DNA of 37,046 nucleotides. Source: Bacteroidales bacterium (GTDB lineage: Bacteria > Bacteroidota > Bacteroidia > Bacteroidales > Tenuifilaceae). The stretch lies in contig JAQUJY010000021.1 of NCBI GenBank assembly GCA_028680705.1, forward strand, positions 1 to 37,046. Direction: 5' to 3'. The position numbers and the translations under genes were made by a program. Positions 10,406-17,613 of this stretch are shown here, piece by piece (position 1 is the first letter of the stretch; each line of letters starts with the position of its first letter). The notes beneath the pieces are model-generated. The model was not told the origin of the DNA and made no database searches. It saw nothing but the letters and a program-made list of their open reading frames with translations.

Positions 10406-10436
10406 TTTGATTTTGCTAAAAAATAATGTATTTTTG
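10406..10436 (+). promoter_or_regulatory. Promoter of gcvH
   Basis: TTTG (10406-10409), a 19-nt spacer and TATTTTTG (10429-10436) match the Bacteroidota -33/-7 consensus. The predicted start leaves a leader of about 35 nt before gcvH, so gcvH need not depend on the long sprA transcript. Confidence 0.6.
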
Positions 10437-10476
10437 AAGCCTAAATTCAAATCTTATTAATTAAATACTAAATACT

Positions 10477-10857
10477 ATGAATATTCCAGAAAATCTTAAG
10501 TACACCAAGGATCACGAGTGGGTAAGAGTTGAAGGCAACGAGGTTGTTGTTGGTATTACTGATTTTGCCCAAGATCAGCTAGGCGATGTGGTTTTTGTTG
10601 AGATTGAGACCGAAGGTGAAACTCTTGACAAAGAAGAGGTTTTTGGCACAATCGAGGCAGTGAAAACCGTATCGGATGTGTTTATGCCCGTATCGGGCAA
10701 AGTGACTGCCTTTAACGAGAAGTTGGCCGACACACCCGAGATTATGAACAAAGACCCCTATGGTGATGGTTGGATGATACGCATTGAGATGAGCAATACT
10801 GACGAGCTAAAAGAACTAATCACCGCTAAAGAATACGAAGAAATAGCAAAGGCATAA
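10477..10857 (+). CDS. gcvH: Glycine cleavage system H protein
   Basis: GcvH is the lipoylated carrier that shuttles the aminomethyl group between the P, T and L proteins of the glycine cleavage system. The 126-aa length is canonical. The lipoyl-lysine motif is GTIEAVKTVSDV, with the modified Lys at about residue 63. The C-terminus DPYGDGWMIRIE is also typical. It has its own promoter and is closed by a strong hairpin terminator. The gcvP and gcvT genes are elsewhere. Because this protein needs lipoylation, the decayed lipB at 16698-17099 implies another lipoylation route in the cell (inference). Confidence 0.96.
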   Translation: MNIPENLKYTKDHEWVRVEGNEVVVGITDFAQDQLGDVVFVEIETEGETLDKEEVFGTIEAVKTVSDVFMPVSGKVTAFNEKLADTPEIMNKDPYGDGWMIRIEMSNTDELKELITAKEYEEIAKA

Positions 10858-10872
10858 TTTGCTCAAACTAAA

Positions 10873-10926
10873 TAAAAAGACCCAAGAGATTAAGTTATAT
10901 TTCTTATTCCTCTTGGGTCTTTTATT
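10873..10926. terminator. Bidirectional terminator between gcvH and thiL
   Basis: Perfect 14-bp arms (10875-10888 and 10910-10923; AAAAGACCCAAGAG and its complement) flank a 21-nt loop that can itself pair TAAG with CTTA. A-rich and T-rich flanks let it work for both convergent genes. Confidence 0.85.
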
Positions 10927-10957
10927 ATTTATAAACAAAACTCTATCACCACTTTAA

Positions 10958-11992
10958 TCACAGTATATTCCAGCCTTGTGCCATAAGAGCAACCTCCTCT
11001 CCTTGCGGGGGAACAAGCATTGCCCCTCTCGAGTTCTCTGTGATATGTCCAATTATTTTAGCTCCGCCCATGGCAGCAATTATATCGTGCTTATCAATGG
11101 GCACGGTAAACAGTAATTCGTAATCCTCCCCACCGTTCAGTGCAGCCACCAGAGGGTCTATATTCAGCTCTGCTGCCATTTTGTGCGTAACCTGGTCTAT
11201 GGGAATTTTCTCAAGGTATATCCTACAACCAACCCCAGAACTTTTGCATATGTGAAGCATTTCACTAGATAGACCATCAGAAATATCAATCATTGAAGTA
11301 GGAACTATTGCCGCTGCTTCAAGTAAATCGATAAGTTGCTTTCGCGCCTCGGGCTTTAGAAATCGCTCTAGGATGTAATCATACCCTTCCAACTTAGGTT
11401 GCAATTCAGGGTTACCGCTAAAAACCTTTTTTTCGCGCTCAAGTAATTGAAGCCCCATATATGCAGATCCTAAATCGCCCGTAACACAAATTAAATCGTT
11501 TACCTTGGCACCACTCCTGTAGGTAATTAAATCTTTATTTGCCAAACCTATTGCCGTAACGCTAAGCGTTAATCCAGTTAGTGAAGAAGTGGTATCGCCT
11601 CCAACCAAATCAACCCCATGAAGTTCACAGGCCAGTAGCATTCCTGAATATAACTCCTGTAAATCCTCAACGCAAAATCGCTTAGAAACTCCTATGGATG
11701 TTGTTACCTGCGTTGGCCGCGCATTCATAGCGTACACATCGCTCAGGTTAACCATTATAGCCTTATACCCCAAATGCTTAAGAGGGTGATAGATTAAATC
11801 GAAATGTATCCCCTCAAGCAAATAATCAGTTGTAACCACCACCTGCTTCCCCAAGGGATCAATAACAGCAGCATCGTCGCCAATTCCTTTTACTGTACTA
11901 CTATTGGTAAGCTTAACATCTTGGGTTAGAACATCAATCAACTTAAACTCACCCAATTCGTGAAGCTCTGTCCTAGTTTTTTGGTCGCTCAT
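10958..11992 (-). CDS. thiL: Thiamine-monophosphate kinase (ThiL)
   Basis: ThiL phosphorylates thiamine monophosphate to thiamine diphosphate, the last step of cofactor synthesis. The 344-aa product has the AIR-synthase/PurM-like fold signatures in order: GELGEF-type start (ELHELGEFKLID), KGIGDDAAVID, the TTDYLLEGIHFD block, NLSDVYAMNA, VGGDTTSS, DISDGLSSEM and GGEDYELLFT. The acidic metal and ATP-binding residues are all retained. It converges on gcvH, separated by the terminator. Upstream it is divergent from the DUF2185 gene, and both have consensus promoters in the 124-nt gap. No TPP riboswitch is apparent in that gap. Confidence 0.94.
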   Translation of the reverse strand: MSDQKTRTELHELGEFKLIDVLTQDVKLTNSSTVKGIGDDAAVIDPLGKQVVVTTDYLLEGIHFDLIYHPLKHLGYKAIMVNLSDVYAMNARPTQVTTSIGVSKRFCVEDLQELYSGMLLACELHGVDLVGGDTTSSLTGLTLSVTAIGLANKDLITYRSGAKVNDLICVTGDLGSAYMGLQLLEREKKVFSGNPELQPKLEGYDYILERFLKPEARKQLIDLLEAAAIVPTSMIDISDGLSSEMLHICKSSGVGCRIYLEKIPIDQVTHKMAAELNIDPLVAALNGGEDYELLFTVPIDKHDIIAAMGGAKIIGHITENSRGAMLVPPQGEEVALMAQGWNIL

Positions 11993-12015
11993 CCTTTAAA
12001 AATTTTATTCGATGG

Positions 12016-12047
12016 CAAAGATAGGGTATCTTTTTAAAGCCAAACAA
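12016..12047 (-). promoter_or_regulatory. Promoter of thiL
   Basis: On the minus strand TTG (12045-12047), a 21-nt spacer and TATCTTTG (12016-12023) match the consensus. The -7 box lies only 23 nt before the start codon. Confidence 0.6.
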
Positions 12048-12054
12048 AACTTTA

Positions 12055-12085
12055 TTGATTGACGTTGAAACAATGCTTAAATTTG
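12055..12085 (+). promoter_or_regulatory. Promoter of the DUF2185 gene
   Basis: TTG (12055-12057), a 20-nt spacer and TAAATTTG (12078-12085) match the consensus. The start codon follows at 12117. It is back to back with the thiL promoter. Confidence 0.6.
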
Positions 12086-12116
12086 GAAAACAAATAACCA
12101 CATTAAGCCAAACACT

Positions 12117-12452
12117 ATGTCAAACTTTAAGTATGTTTTAAACCTCGATCAAATTGAACCCCTCATTGAACAAAAGGGCTACTGCTATGCTTCTGATATG
12201 GTTACCGTTGACGGACATAAAGTTGGATACATGCATCGAGAACCTCGTGAGGACGAGGATGATAGCGGATGGCGTTTCTATTCGGGCTTAGAAACAGACG
12301 AATACGTAGATAACGAGCATCATTTTATGATGTTCGACCTTAATTACATTGCCAATATTGACCCCGCTATTATACCATACCTTAAAATGCGGACCGGCGC
12401 TGAGCTGGAAAGAGATACTGATGCTGACACTTTTAGTACGGTTGAAGAGTGA
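12117..12452 (+). CDS. DUF2185 (Imm33-like) small acidic protein
   Basis: This is a 111-aa acidic protein without signal peptide or membrane segment, so presumably cytoplasmic. It resembles the DUF2185 family, also catalogued as the Imm33 immunity domain. Shared features are the KVGYMHREP segment, the hallmark DSGWRFYSGLETDEYVDN (about residues 48-67), and a C-terminal IANIDPAIIPYLKMRTG segment. The family includes immunity proteins of polymorphic toxin systems, but many members are stand-alone with no known role. No toxin gene adjoins it here, so an immunity function is not supported by context. It has its own promoter and lies between thiL (divergent) and tig. The family call is fairly safe; the function is unknown. 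Confidence 0.75.
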   Translation: MSNFKYVLNLDQIEPLIEQKGYCYASDMVTVDGHKVGYMHREPREDEDDSGWRFYSGLETDEYVDNEHHFMMFDLNYIANIDPAIIPYLKMRTGAELERDTDADTFSTVEE

Positions 12453-12565
12453 TTTTAAGCACCCCTGAAAACAATTTCTAGCTACTTAGGTTTGATATGA
12501 TTTGTTCTTAAGCTAAAACCTCTCAATACTCCATTCAAAGTATTGTGCAATAGCATAAAAACCCA

Positions 12566-12597
12566 TTTGCATATCAATTCTCTTTTTTTTACCTTTG
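12566..12597 (+). promoter_or_regulatory. Promoter of tig
   Basis: TTTG (12566-12569), a 20-nt spacer and TACCTTTG (12590-12597) fit the consensus closely. The predicted 5' leader of tig is about 80 nt. Upstream, a short hairpin (CAATACT 12524-12530 with AGTATTG 12539-12545) lacks a U-tract and is not clearly a terminator. Confidence 0.65.
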
Positions 12598-12682
12598 TGC
12601 GCTTAAACAAACGCCAACCAACGACCTTTGTTGCTGTATACCAATAGATTAAAAACAATCCGTCTTCTAAAAGATTATTATA

Positions 12683-14041
12683 ATGAACGTAACACACGAA
12701 AACAACGATGCGCTAATTGCAACGCTAACCGTTAAGGTAGATGAAACCGATTACAACCCAAAAGTAGAGCAAAGCCTTAAGAATGCACGCAAACAAGCGG
12801 TGATTAAAGGATTTAGACCTGGGCATGCGCCTGCTTCATTAATTAATAAAATGTACCGCAAATCGGCTATAGTTGACGAAGTAAACAAGCTAGTGTCTGA
12901 GGGCATTTCAAACTATATTTTTGAAGAAAAAATCAATATTCTGGGCGAACCTCTCCCCTCCGAAAAGCAAGAGAGCATAGATTGGGATGCGCAAAAGGAC
13001 TTTGAGTTCCTTTTCGATATAGCCCTTGCCCCTGAGTTTGAAACTAAGCTTAGCAAACGCGATAAGGCTCCGTACTACACCATTAAGGTTGATGATAAAA
13101 TGCGCGATAGCTATATCGAAAGCATTAGCGGTAGGCATGGTAGTTACCAACCTGCCGAAAAAGCCGATGATGACAGCCTGCTAAATGCTACCCTAACAGA
13201 GCTTAACGCTGATGAATCGCCAAAAGAGGATGGGCACACCGTTGAAGATGGATTAGTATCAATAGCACTCGTTGCCGACGAAGCGGAAAAGGCTAAATTC
13301 ATTGGAGCAAAAGTTGGCGATGTAATGGTACTGGATGTAACCAAAGCTTTCCCTAACGAAACTGATAGAGCAGCGCTTCTGAGTACAGATAAAGAAAACC
13401 TTACTAATTTTGAACCTCTTTTCCAGGCAACCGTAACCGAAGTTAAGCACTACGTTAAGGCTGAGGTTAACCAGGAACTGTTCGATAAAATCTATGGCGA
13501 GGGCGTGGTTACCTCTCTCGAGGAATTCCATAGTAAGGTTGATGAAGATATAAAAGCAAACCTTAAGGGCGATAGCGAGCGCAAATTCTACATCGATGTG
13601 CGCGACAAACTCATCACTAAGTTTGGCATTGAACTGCCTAAGGAATTCCTTGTACGTTGGCTTGTTGCCATTAACGAAGGGAAATTTACTACAGAACAAG
13701 TTGAGAAGGATTACCCCCATTTTGAGAACGATCTAAAATGGCAGCTAATTCGCGACAAGATTGCTGTTGAGCAAGAGTTCAAAGTGGAAGAACAAGAGCT
13801 AGTATCCATAGCCAAAAGTTACATTGCCAACCAAATGATGCAGTACGGCATGGGTCAACTTCCTGAAGAATTTATTGAGAAGTATGCCAACGACCTACTA
13901 ACCAAAGAAGAAGAACGAAGAAAACTTGCCGAAAGGATAATTGAGAATAAGGTAGTTGAGTGGCTTAAGGAAACTATTAAACTGGATGAGAAAGAAGTTG
14001 ACTTTGAGGAATTTAAAGAACTTATAAACGAAAAGAATTAG
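12683..14041 (+). CDS. tig: Trigger factor chaperone (Tig)
   Basis: Trigger factor is the ribosome-associated chaperone that meets nascent chains at the exit tunnel. The 452-aa product begins with the ribosome-binding domain and carries the signature KGFRPGHAPASLINKMY (about residues 42-58; family GFRxGxxP). A PPIase-like middle domain and a charged, mostly helical C-terminal domain follow. Sequence outside the N-terminus is divergent, as is usual in Bacteroidota. It is the first gene of a tig-clpP pair, but a strong terminator immediately after its stop separates the two. ATG at 12683 is the only start fitting the conserved N-terminal strand. Confidence 0.92.
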   Translation: MNVTHENNDALIATLTVKVDETDYNPKVEQSLKNARKQAVIKGFRPGHAPASLINKMYRKSAIVDEVNKLVSEGISNYIFEEKINILGEPLPSEKQESIDWDAQKDFEFLFDIALAPEFETKLSKRDKAPYYTIKVDDKMRDSYIESISGRHGSYQPAEKADDDSLLNATLTELNADESPKEDGHTVEDGLVSIALVADEAEKAKFIGAKVGDVMVLDVTKAFPNETDRAALLSTDKENLTNFEPLFQATVTEVKHYVKAEVNQELFDKIYGEGVVTSLEEFHSKVDEDIKANLKGDSERKFYIDVRDKLITKFGIELPKEFLVRWLVAINEGKFTTEQVEKDYPHFENDLKWQLIRDKIAVEQEFKVEEQELVSIAKSYIANQMMQYGMGQLPEEFIEKYANDLLTKEEERRKLAERIIENKVVEWLKETIKLDEKEVDFEEFKELINEKN

Positions 14042-14068
14042 AAAAAGGGGGCAACCCCTTTTTTTATC
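14042..14068 (+). terminator. Intrinsic terminator after tig
   Basis: The hairpin has arms AAAAAGGGG (14042-14050) and CCCCTTTTT (14055-14063) closed by a GCAA (GNRA) tetraloop, followed by more T residues. It starts on the base after the tig stop codon. Confidence 0.88.
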
Positions 14069-14144
14069 TCTGGTTAATAATTAATCCAAAAGTTTGGTAT
14101 ATTTAAGCACTTTTAGCATAAAAACAACAACTAAAAAACACCAC

Positions 14145-14819
14145 ATGACAAAGAATAGCAAAGAGTTTGAAAGATATGCTTTAAAGAGCAAAGGCATCAG
14201 CAGCCTCACAATGCATAGGTACAAATCGTTAAACAACTACATTAGCCCAACCATTATTGAGGAGCGCCAGCTAAACGTTGCAACCATGGATGTTTTCTCG
14301 AGGCTTATGATGGATAGGATTATATTTCTTGGGGTTCCCATCAACGACGATGTGGCAAACATAATACAAGCCCAACTCCTTTTCCTCGAGTCGAGCGATG
14401 CTTCTAAGGATATCCAAATTTACCTTAACAGCCCAGGGGGTAGCGTTTATGCTGGGCTAGGAATTTACGATACAATGCAGTACATCGGCTCTGATGTTGC
14501 TACCATATGTACTGGTATAGCAGCATCTATGGGGGCAGTACTACTTTGCGCTGGAGAGAAAGGTAAGCGCTCTGCCCTACCTCACTCTAGAATAATGATT
14601 CATCAACCAATGGGCGGTGCTGAGGGACAAGCCTCTGACATAGAGATTACCACCCGGCAGATTTTAACCCTACGCAAAGAGTTATACGACATTATAGCCA
14701 AACATAGCGGCAACCCCTTTGAAAAAGTAGAAAAAGACTCCGATAGGGACTACTGGATGACATCCAAGGAAGCCAAAAAATACGGAATGATTGATCAGAT
14801 TCTCACCAAAAGCGAATAA
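14145..14819 (+). CDS. clpP: ATP-dependent Clp protease proteolytic subunit
   Basis: ClpP is the serine peptidase barrel that degrades proteins fed by ClpX or ClpA-type unfoldases. I chose ATG at 14145 (224 aa). An in-frame ATG at 14094 would add 17 residues that do not look conserved and would sit close to the tig terminator. The catalytic Ser lies in GIAASMGAVLL (about residue 128), His in MIHQPMGG (about 153), and Asp in KDSDRD (about 198). The oligomerisation segment YLNSPGGSVYAGLGIYDT is also present. The usual partner clpX does not follow: the next gene, recJ, is on the opposite strand. Confidence 0.95.
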   Translation: MTKNSKEFERYALKSKGISSLTMHRYKSLNNYISPTIIEERQLNVATMDVFSRLMMDRIIFLGVPINDDVANIIQAQLLFLESSDASKDIQIYLNSPGGSVYAGLGIYDTMQYIGSDVATICTGIAASMGAVLLCAGEKGKRSALPHSRIMIHQPMGGAEGQASDIEITTRQILTLRKELYDIIAKHSGNPFEKVEKDSDRDYWMTSKEAKKYGMIDQILTKSE

Positions 14820-14820
14820 T

Positions 14821-14847
14821 AAAACCGGGCTAAGCCCGGTTTTTCTT
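14821..14847. terminator. Bidirectional terminator shared by clpP and recJ
   Basis: Perfect 10-bp arms (14821-14830 and 14834-14843; AAAACCGGGC and complement) enclose a 3-nt TAA loop, with T-runs on either side. The recJ stop codon (14830-14832 on the minus strand) lies at the hairpin apex, so one arm is recJ coding sequence. Confidence 0.87.
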
Positions 14848-16614
14848 TACCTCCTCCATTTCCGCTGTCTGGTTACCCTCTTCCCACTCATCAAGTATAT
14901 CGTCAATATACTGTATGTCTCTTACCCTAAGTTGAAGAGATGATGTTCCCCTATAGGTATTCTCCATTATGCTATAGCATATACTAAACGGCAATCCACA
15001 ATGTATCCCTTTGTAATGGTGACCCATTTGAAAAGCAATTCCCTGAAACACCTTTGGGTTATCCTCCTGAATTAGCGCAAACTTTATGTGATTCTTTTCG
15101 TTACCAACCAATCGGCTATCGCCGGTATCGAATACTTTCTCGGTAACAAAAACTGGAGCCATATTTCCTGGGCCAAAGGGACGGAATTGCTTTAGAATCC
15201 TATAAAACTTATCGGTAATATTACTAAAATCCAACTTCGAGTCAATATCAATTTGCGGTATTAGCATTTGGGGTTCAATATGCTCAACCACATAACGCTC
15301 AAATCTGTCAATAAAAAGAGGCACATTTTCAACCTTCATGGTTAAGCCTGCCGCATACATATGCCCGCCAAAATTCTCAAGTAAATCAGAACACGCCTCA
15401 ACGGCCTGATAAAGATCGAAACCAGGAACTGAGCGTGCCGAGCCTGTTGCAAAACCATTCGACTCTGTTAAAATCACCGTTGGTCGGTAATAGGTTTCAA
15501 TTAGCCGTGAAGCTACTATTCCCACTACCCCTTTATGCCATTCGGGATTGAATAGTACGGTTGATTTCTTTTTTTGCAGTTCAGCATCCGACGCTACCAG
15601 CAAAAGGGCTTCCTCAGTAATGGCCCTATCAACAAATCTTCTATCGTTGTTGCACGAGTTTACTACCGAGCCCATCTCAAAAGCTGTGGTATCACTTTCT
15701 GCACAGAGTAAATCAACAGAAGATTTTCCAGACTCCATGCGACCCGAAGCATTAATACGAGGCCCTATGCGAAATACAATATCATCAATGGTGATATCAT
15801 GCTTTTCAATACCTGCTAATTTTATAATTGCCTTTAATCCTTTACTAGGTGCTGCATTAAGCTGTTTTAAACCATAGTAACCCAAAATCCTGTTCTCGTC
15901 GGTCACCGGAACAATGTCTGATGCGATGCTAACAGCAACGAGATCGAGAAAGGGATAAAGATCTGAAAGTGGAATTCCCTTTAATTTACAGTAACCCTGC
16001 ATTAGTTTAAAACCCACTCCGCACCCCGATAACTCCTTAAATGGATATGGGCAGTCAATGCGTTTCGGATCGAGTACTGCAACAGCATCGGGAATCTGAT
16101 CGCCTGGCAAATGGTGATCACAAATAATGAAATCGATACCCTTCTCCTTGGCATACTCAATCTTATCTACAGCCTTAATTCCACAATCTAAAGCAATAAT
16201 AAGCGAAAAACCATGCTCTAGAGCAAACTCAATTCCCTTGTAGGAAATACCATAACCCTCTGCATACCTATCGGGAATATAATTCTCTATATTGCTATAC
16301 TGCTTACGAAGAAAAGAGTACACAAGAGCTACTGCCGTTGTACCATCTACATCGTAATCGCCGTAGATCAGTATTTTTTCCTTATCCTGTATTGCCTTTT
16401 CAATACGCTCCACCGCCTCCCTCATTCCCTTCATTAAGTAGGGATCGTACAGATCTTTGAGCTTTGGCCTAAAAAACTTTTCGGCCTGCTCATAGGTTTC
16501 AATACCACGCTGAGCCAGAAGGGTTGCCAAAACCCTATCCACTCCAAGTGATTTCATTAAACCTTCAACTATGCCAGGGTCTCCAGCATTTTTATATGTC
16601 CATCGTTTTTTCAT
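14830..16614 (-). CDS. recJ: Single-stranded-DNA-specific exonuclease RecJ
   Basis: RecJ is a 5'-3' ssDNA exonuclease of the DHH phosphoesterase superfamily, acting in recombination and mismatch repair. Starting at ATG 16614 the product is 594 aa. A TTG one codon upstream is possible but less likely. Motifs appear in order: DYDVDGTT (about residues 86-93), ALDCGIKA, ICDHHLPG (DHH about 166-168), RINASGRM, EWHKGVVGIVASRL, then the DHHA1 motif GGHMYAAGLTM. The C-terminal OB-like domain completes the protein. All catalytic residues are kept. It is convergent with clpP. Upstream on the same strand is the decayed lipB. Confidence 0.94.
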   Translation of the reverse strand: MKKRWTYKNAGDPGIVEGLMKSLGVDRVLATLLAQRGIETYEQAEKFFRPKLKDLYDPYLMKGMREAVERIEKAIQDKEKILIYGDYDVDGTTAVALVYSFLRKQYSNIENYIPDRYAEGYGISYKGIEFALEHGFSLIIALDCGIKAVDKIEYAKEKGIDFIICDHHLPGDQIPDAVAVLDPKRIDCPYPFKELSGCGVGFKLMQGYCKLKGIPLSDLYPFLDLVAVSIASDIVPVTDENRILGYYGLKQLNAAPSKGLKAIIKLAGIEKHDITIDDIVFRIGPRINASGRMESGKSSVDLLCAESDTTAFEMGSVVNSCNNDRRFVDRAITEEALLLVASDAELQKKKSTVLFNPEWHKGVVGIVASRLIETYYRPTVILTESNGFATGSARSVPGFDLYQAVEACSDLLENFGGHMYAAGLTMKVENVPLFIDRFERYVVEHIEPQMLIPQIDIDSKLDFSNITDKFYRILKQFRPFGPGNMAPVFVTEKVFDTGDSRLVGNEKNHIKFALIQEDNPKVFQGIAFQMGHHYKGIHCGLPFSICYSIMENTYRGTSSLQLRVRDIQYIDDILDEWEEGNQTAEMEEVKKNRA

Positions 16615-16640
16615 CAAACTCTATACGTGTCAAGGGCTAT

Positions 16641-16670
16641 AAAAAAAGCAACGTTCCCAGAAACAGGAAC
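16641..16670 (-). terminator. Weak candidate terminator between lipB remnant and recJ
   Basis: Read on the minus strand, GTTCC (16670-16666) and GGAAC (16657-16653) can pair around an 8-nt loop, and a run of seven T (16647-16641) follows after GTTGC. The stem is only 5 bp, so efficiency is doubtful. Confidence 0.35.
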
Positions 16671-16697
16671 TAGGCTAATCGAGAATACCCTAAGCTC

Positions 16698-17099
16698 TTA
16701 ACAACAAAAACCTCTAAAAAGTTCTTCTTTACACCCCTGCATATCATAATACTCTATGTCACCTCCCAGCATCTTCTGCATAGTGGTAACACTGCCACTG
16801 TCACCATATTTACAAGGGTTTATAAAACTAATAAATTTTAGGTTTGCACTACTATTGATTTTATAGTAGGTTTTGCCACTACATTTAAGCACATCACTAT
16901 CTGTGTGCAAATTGGTGTTTTGCCCATTATTGCCTATCCTATAATAAACATGGGGATGCGCACAAACAATCAGGCAACCCGAATGGGGTCTTTCTGTTGA
17001 ACCTCCGCTCGATGCTCCCTGAGCAAAAAGTTGCCCTTGATAATCCCAAGCCTCTTTATAGTCAACTATGCCAAGGTTCCGGAATTTTATGGTTTGCAT
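16698..17099 (-). pseudogene. lipB: Internally deleted octanoyltransferase (lipB remnant)
   Basis: LipB moves octanoyl groups from ACP to lipoyl domains such as GcvH. This 133-codon frame is about half the family length. Its first ~85 residues resemble Bacteroidota LipB N-termini (LGIVDYKEAWDYQGQLF, AHPHVY, then TYYKIN). The last ~45 resemble the LipB C-terminus (FINPCKYGDSGSVTTMQKML, compare INPCG...GVTSMxKxLG), keeping the catalytic Cys context. Missing between them are the conserved substrate block that normally reads GGxxTYHGPGQ and the region holding the catalytic Lys. I infer an in-frame deletion of roughly 90-100 codons between TYYKIN and the NxNxxL region. A one-residue insertion in HPHVYYRIG and unusual substitutions also indicate decay. 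No consensus promoter is visible upstream. An unknown small protein derived from lipB cannot be excluded. Confidence 0.7.
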
Positions 17100-17613
17100 T
17101 TATATGTCGATATTTTTTTTTCATCTCATTGGATATAACCAAGTTTTACGGTTCAAAGCCATGACATTTGGTTAGTGCATTTTCAACCCCTGCCTCCCAT
17201 CAATTAAACAAGTCAAGTACTATTCCCGATTTTGAAAGTTACCTTTTTTTTGCCACATGGACAACAGCGCATAAACTTTTTTGGTAGCAAGCATGTAAAT
17301 TTAATAGGGTATTCAAGCCCTCGGCTATTTAAAATCAATCTGTAAAACTAATGAATTGCATTGGGTTTTAGACACAGTAGTTTAATATTCTGCCTCAGCC
17401 ACAAGGTACAACTCAATGTATCAAAGGCTTAATTATAGCATTTGGGTATAAATTTGATTAGAGCAAACCACTTAACCATTGTTATTATGACTACCTAACA
17501 GGCCGTAAACGACTAAAAACGTATTAGATATAAATTACCAACAACTCTTTTGCATTTTATCACCGTAAAAAAAATCCTATCTTTGCAACCGAATTTTCAA
17601 TACCATAATCAAT
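17100..17613. other. 514-nt gene-poor region before lysS
   Basis: This AT-rich stretch between the lipB remnant and lysS has no ORF with recognisable content, no tRNA-like arm and no strong terminator. The only clear signal is the lysS promoter at its right end. It may be eroded sequence related to lipB decay, but I could not identify any remnant. Confidence 0.5.
17549..17585 (+). promoter_or_regulatory. Promoter of lysS
   Basis: The -7 box TATCTTTG (17578-17585) is consensus. The nearest TTTG (17549-17552) leaves a 25-nt spacer, longer than usual, so the -33 assignment is uncertain. The leader to lysS is about 20-25 nt. Confidence 0.5.

Noticed and set aside
11993-12116. TPP riboswitch in front of thiL
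   Set aside because: The divergent gap is short, fully used by two promoters, and lacks the conserved THI-box sequences.
12524-12545. Hairpin CAATACT/AGTATTG as terminator of the DUF2185 gene
   Set aside because: The stem is AT-rich and no T-tract follows, so it was not annotated as a terminator.
12482-12697. 71-codon minus-strand ORF upstream of tig
   Set aside because: It overlaps the tig promoter and leader, its translation shows no motif, and it runs into the tig start; most likely chance.
13259-13720. 153-codon minus-strand ORF
   Set aside because: Fully antisense to tig and without promoter or motif.
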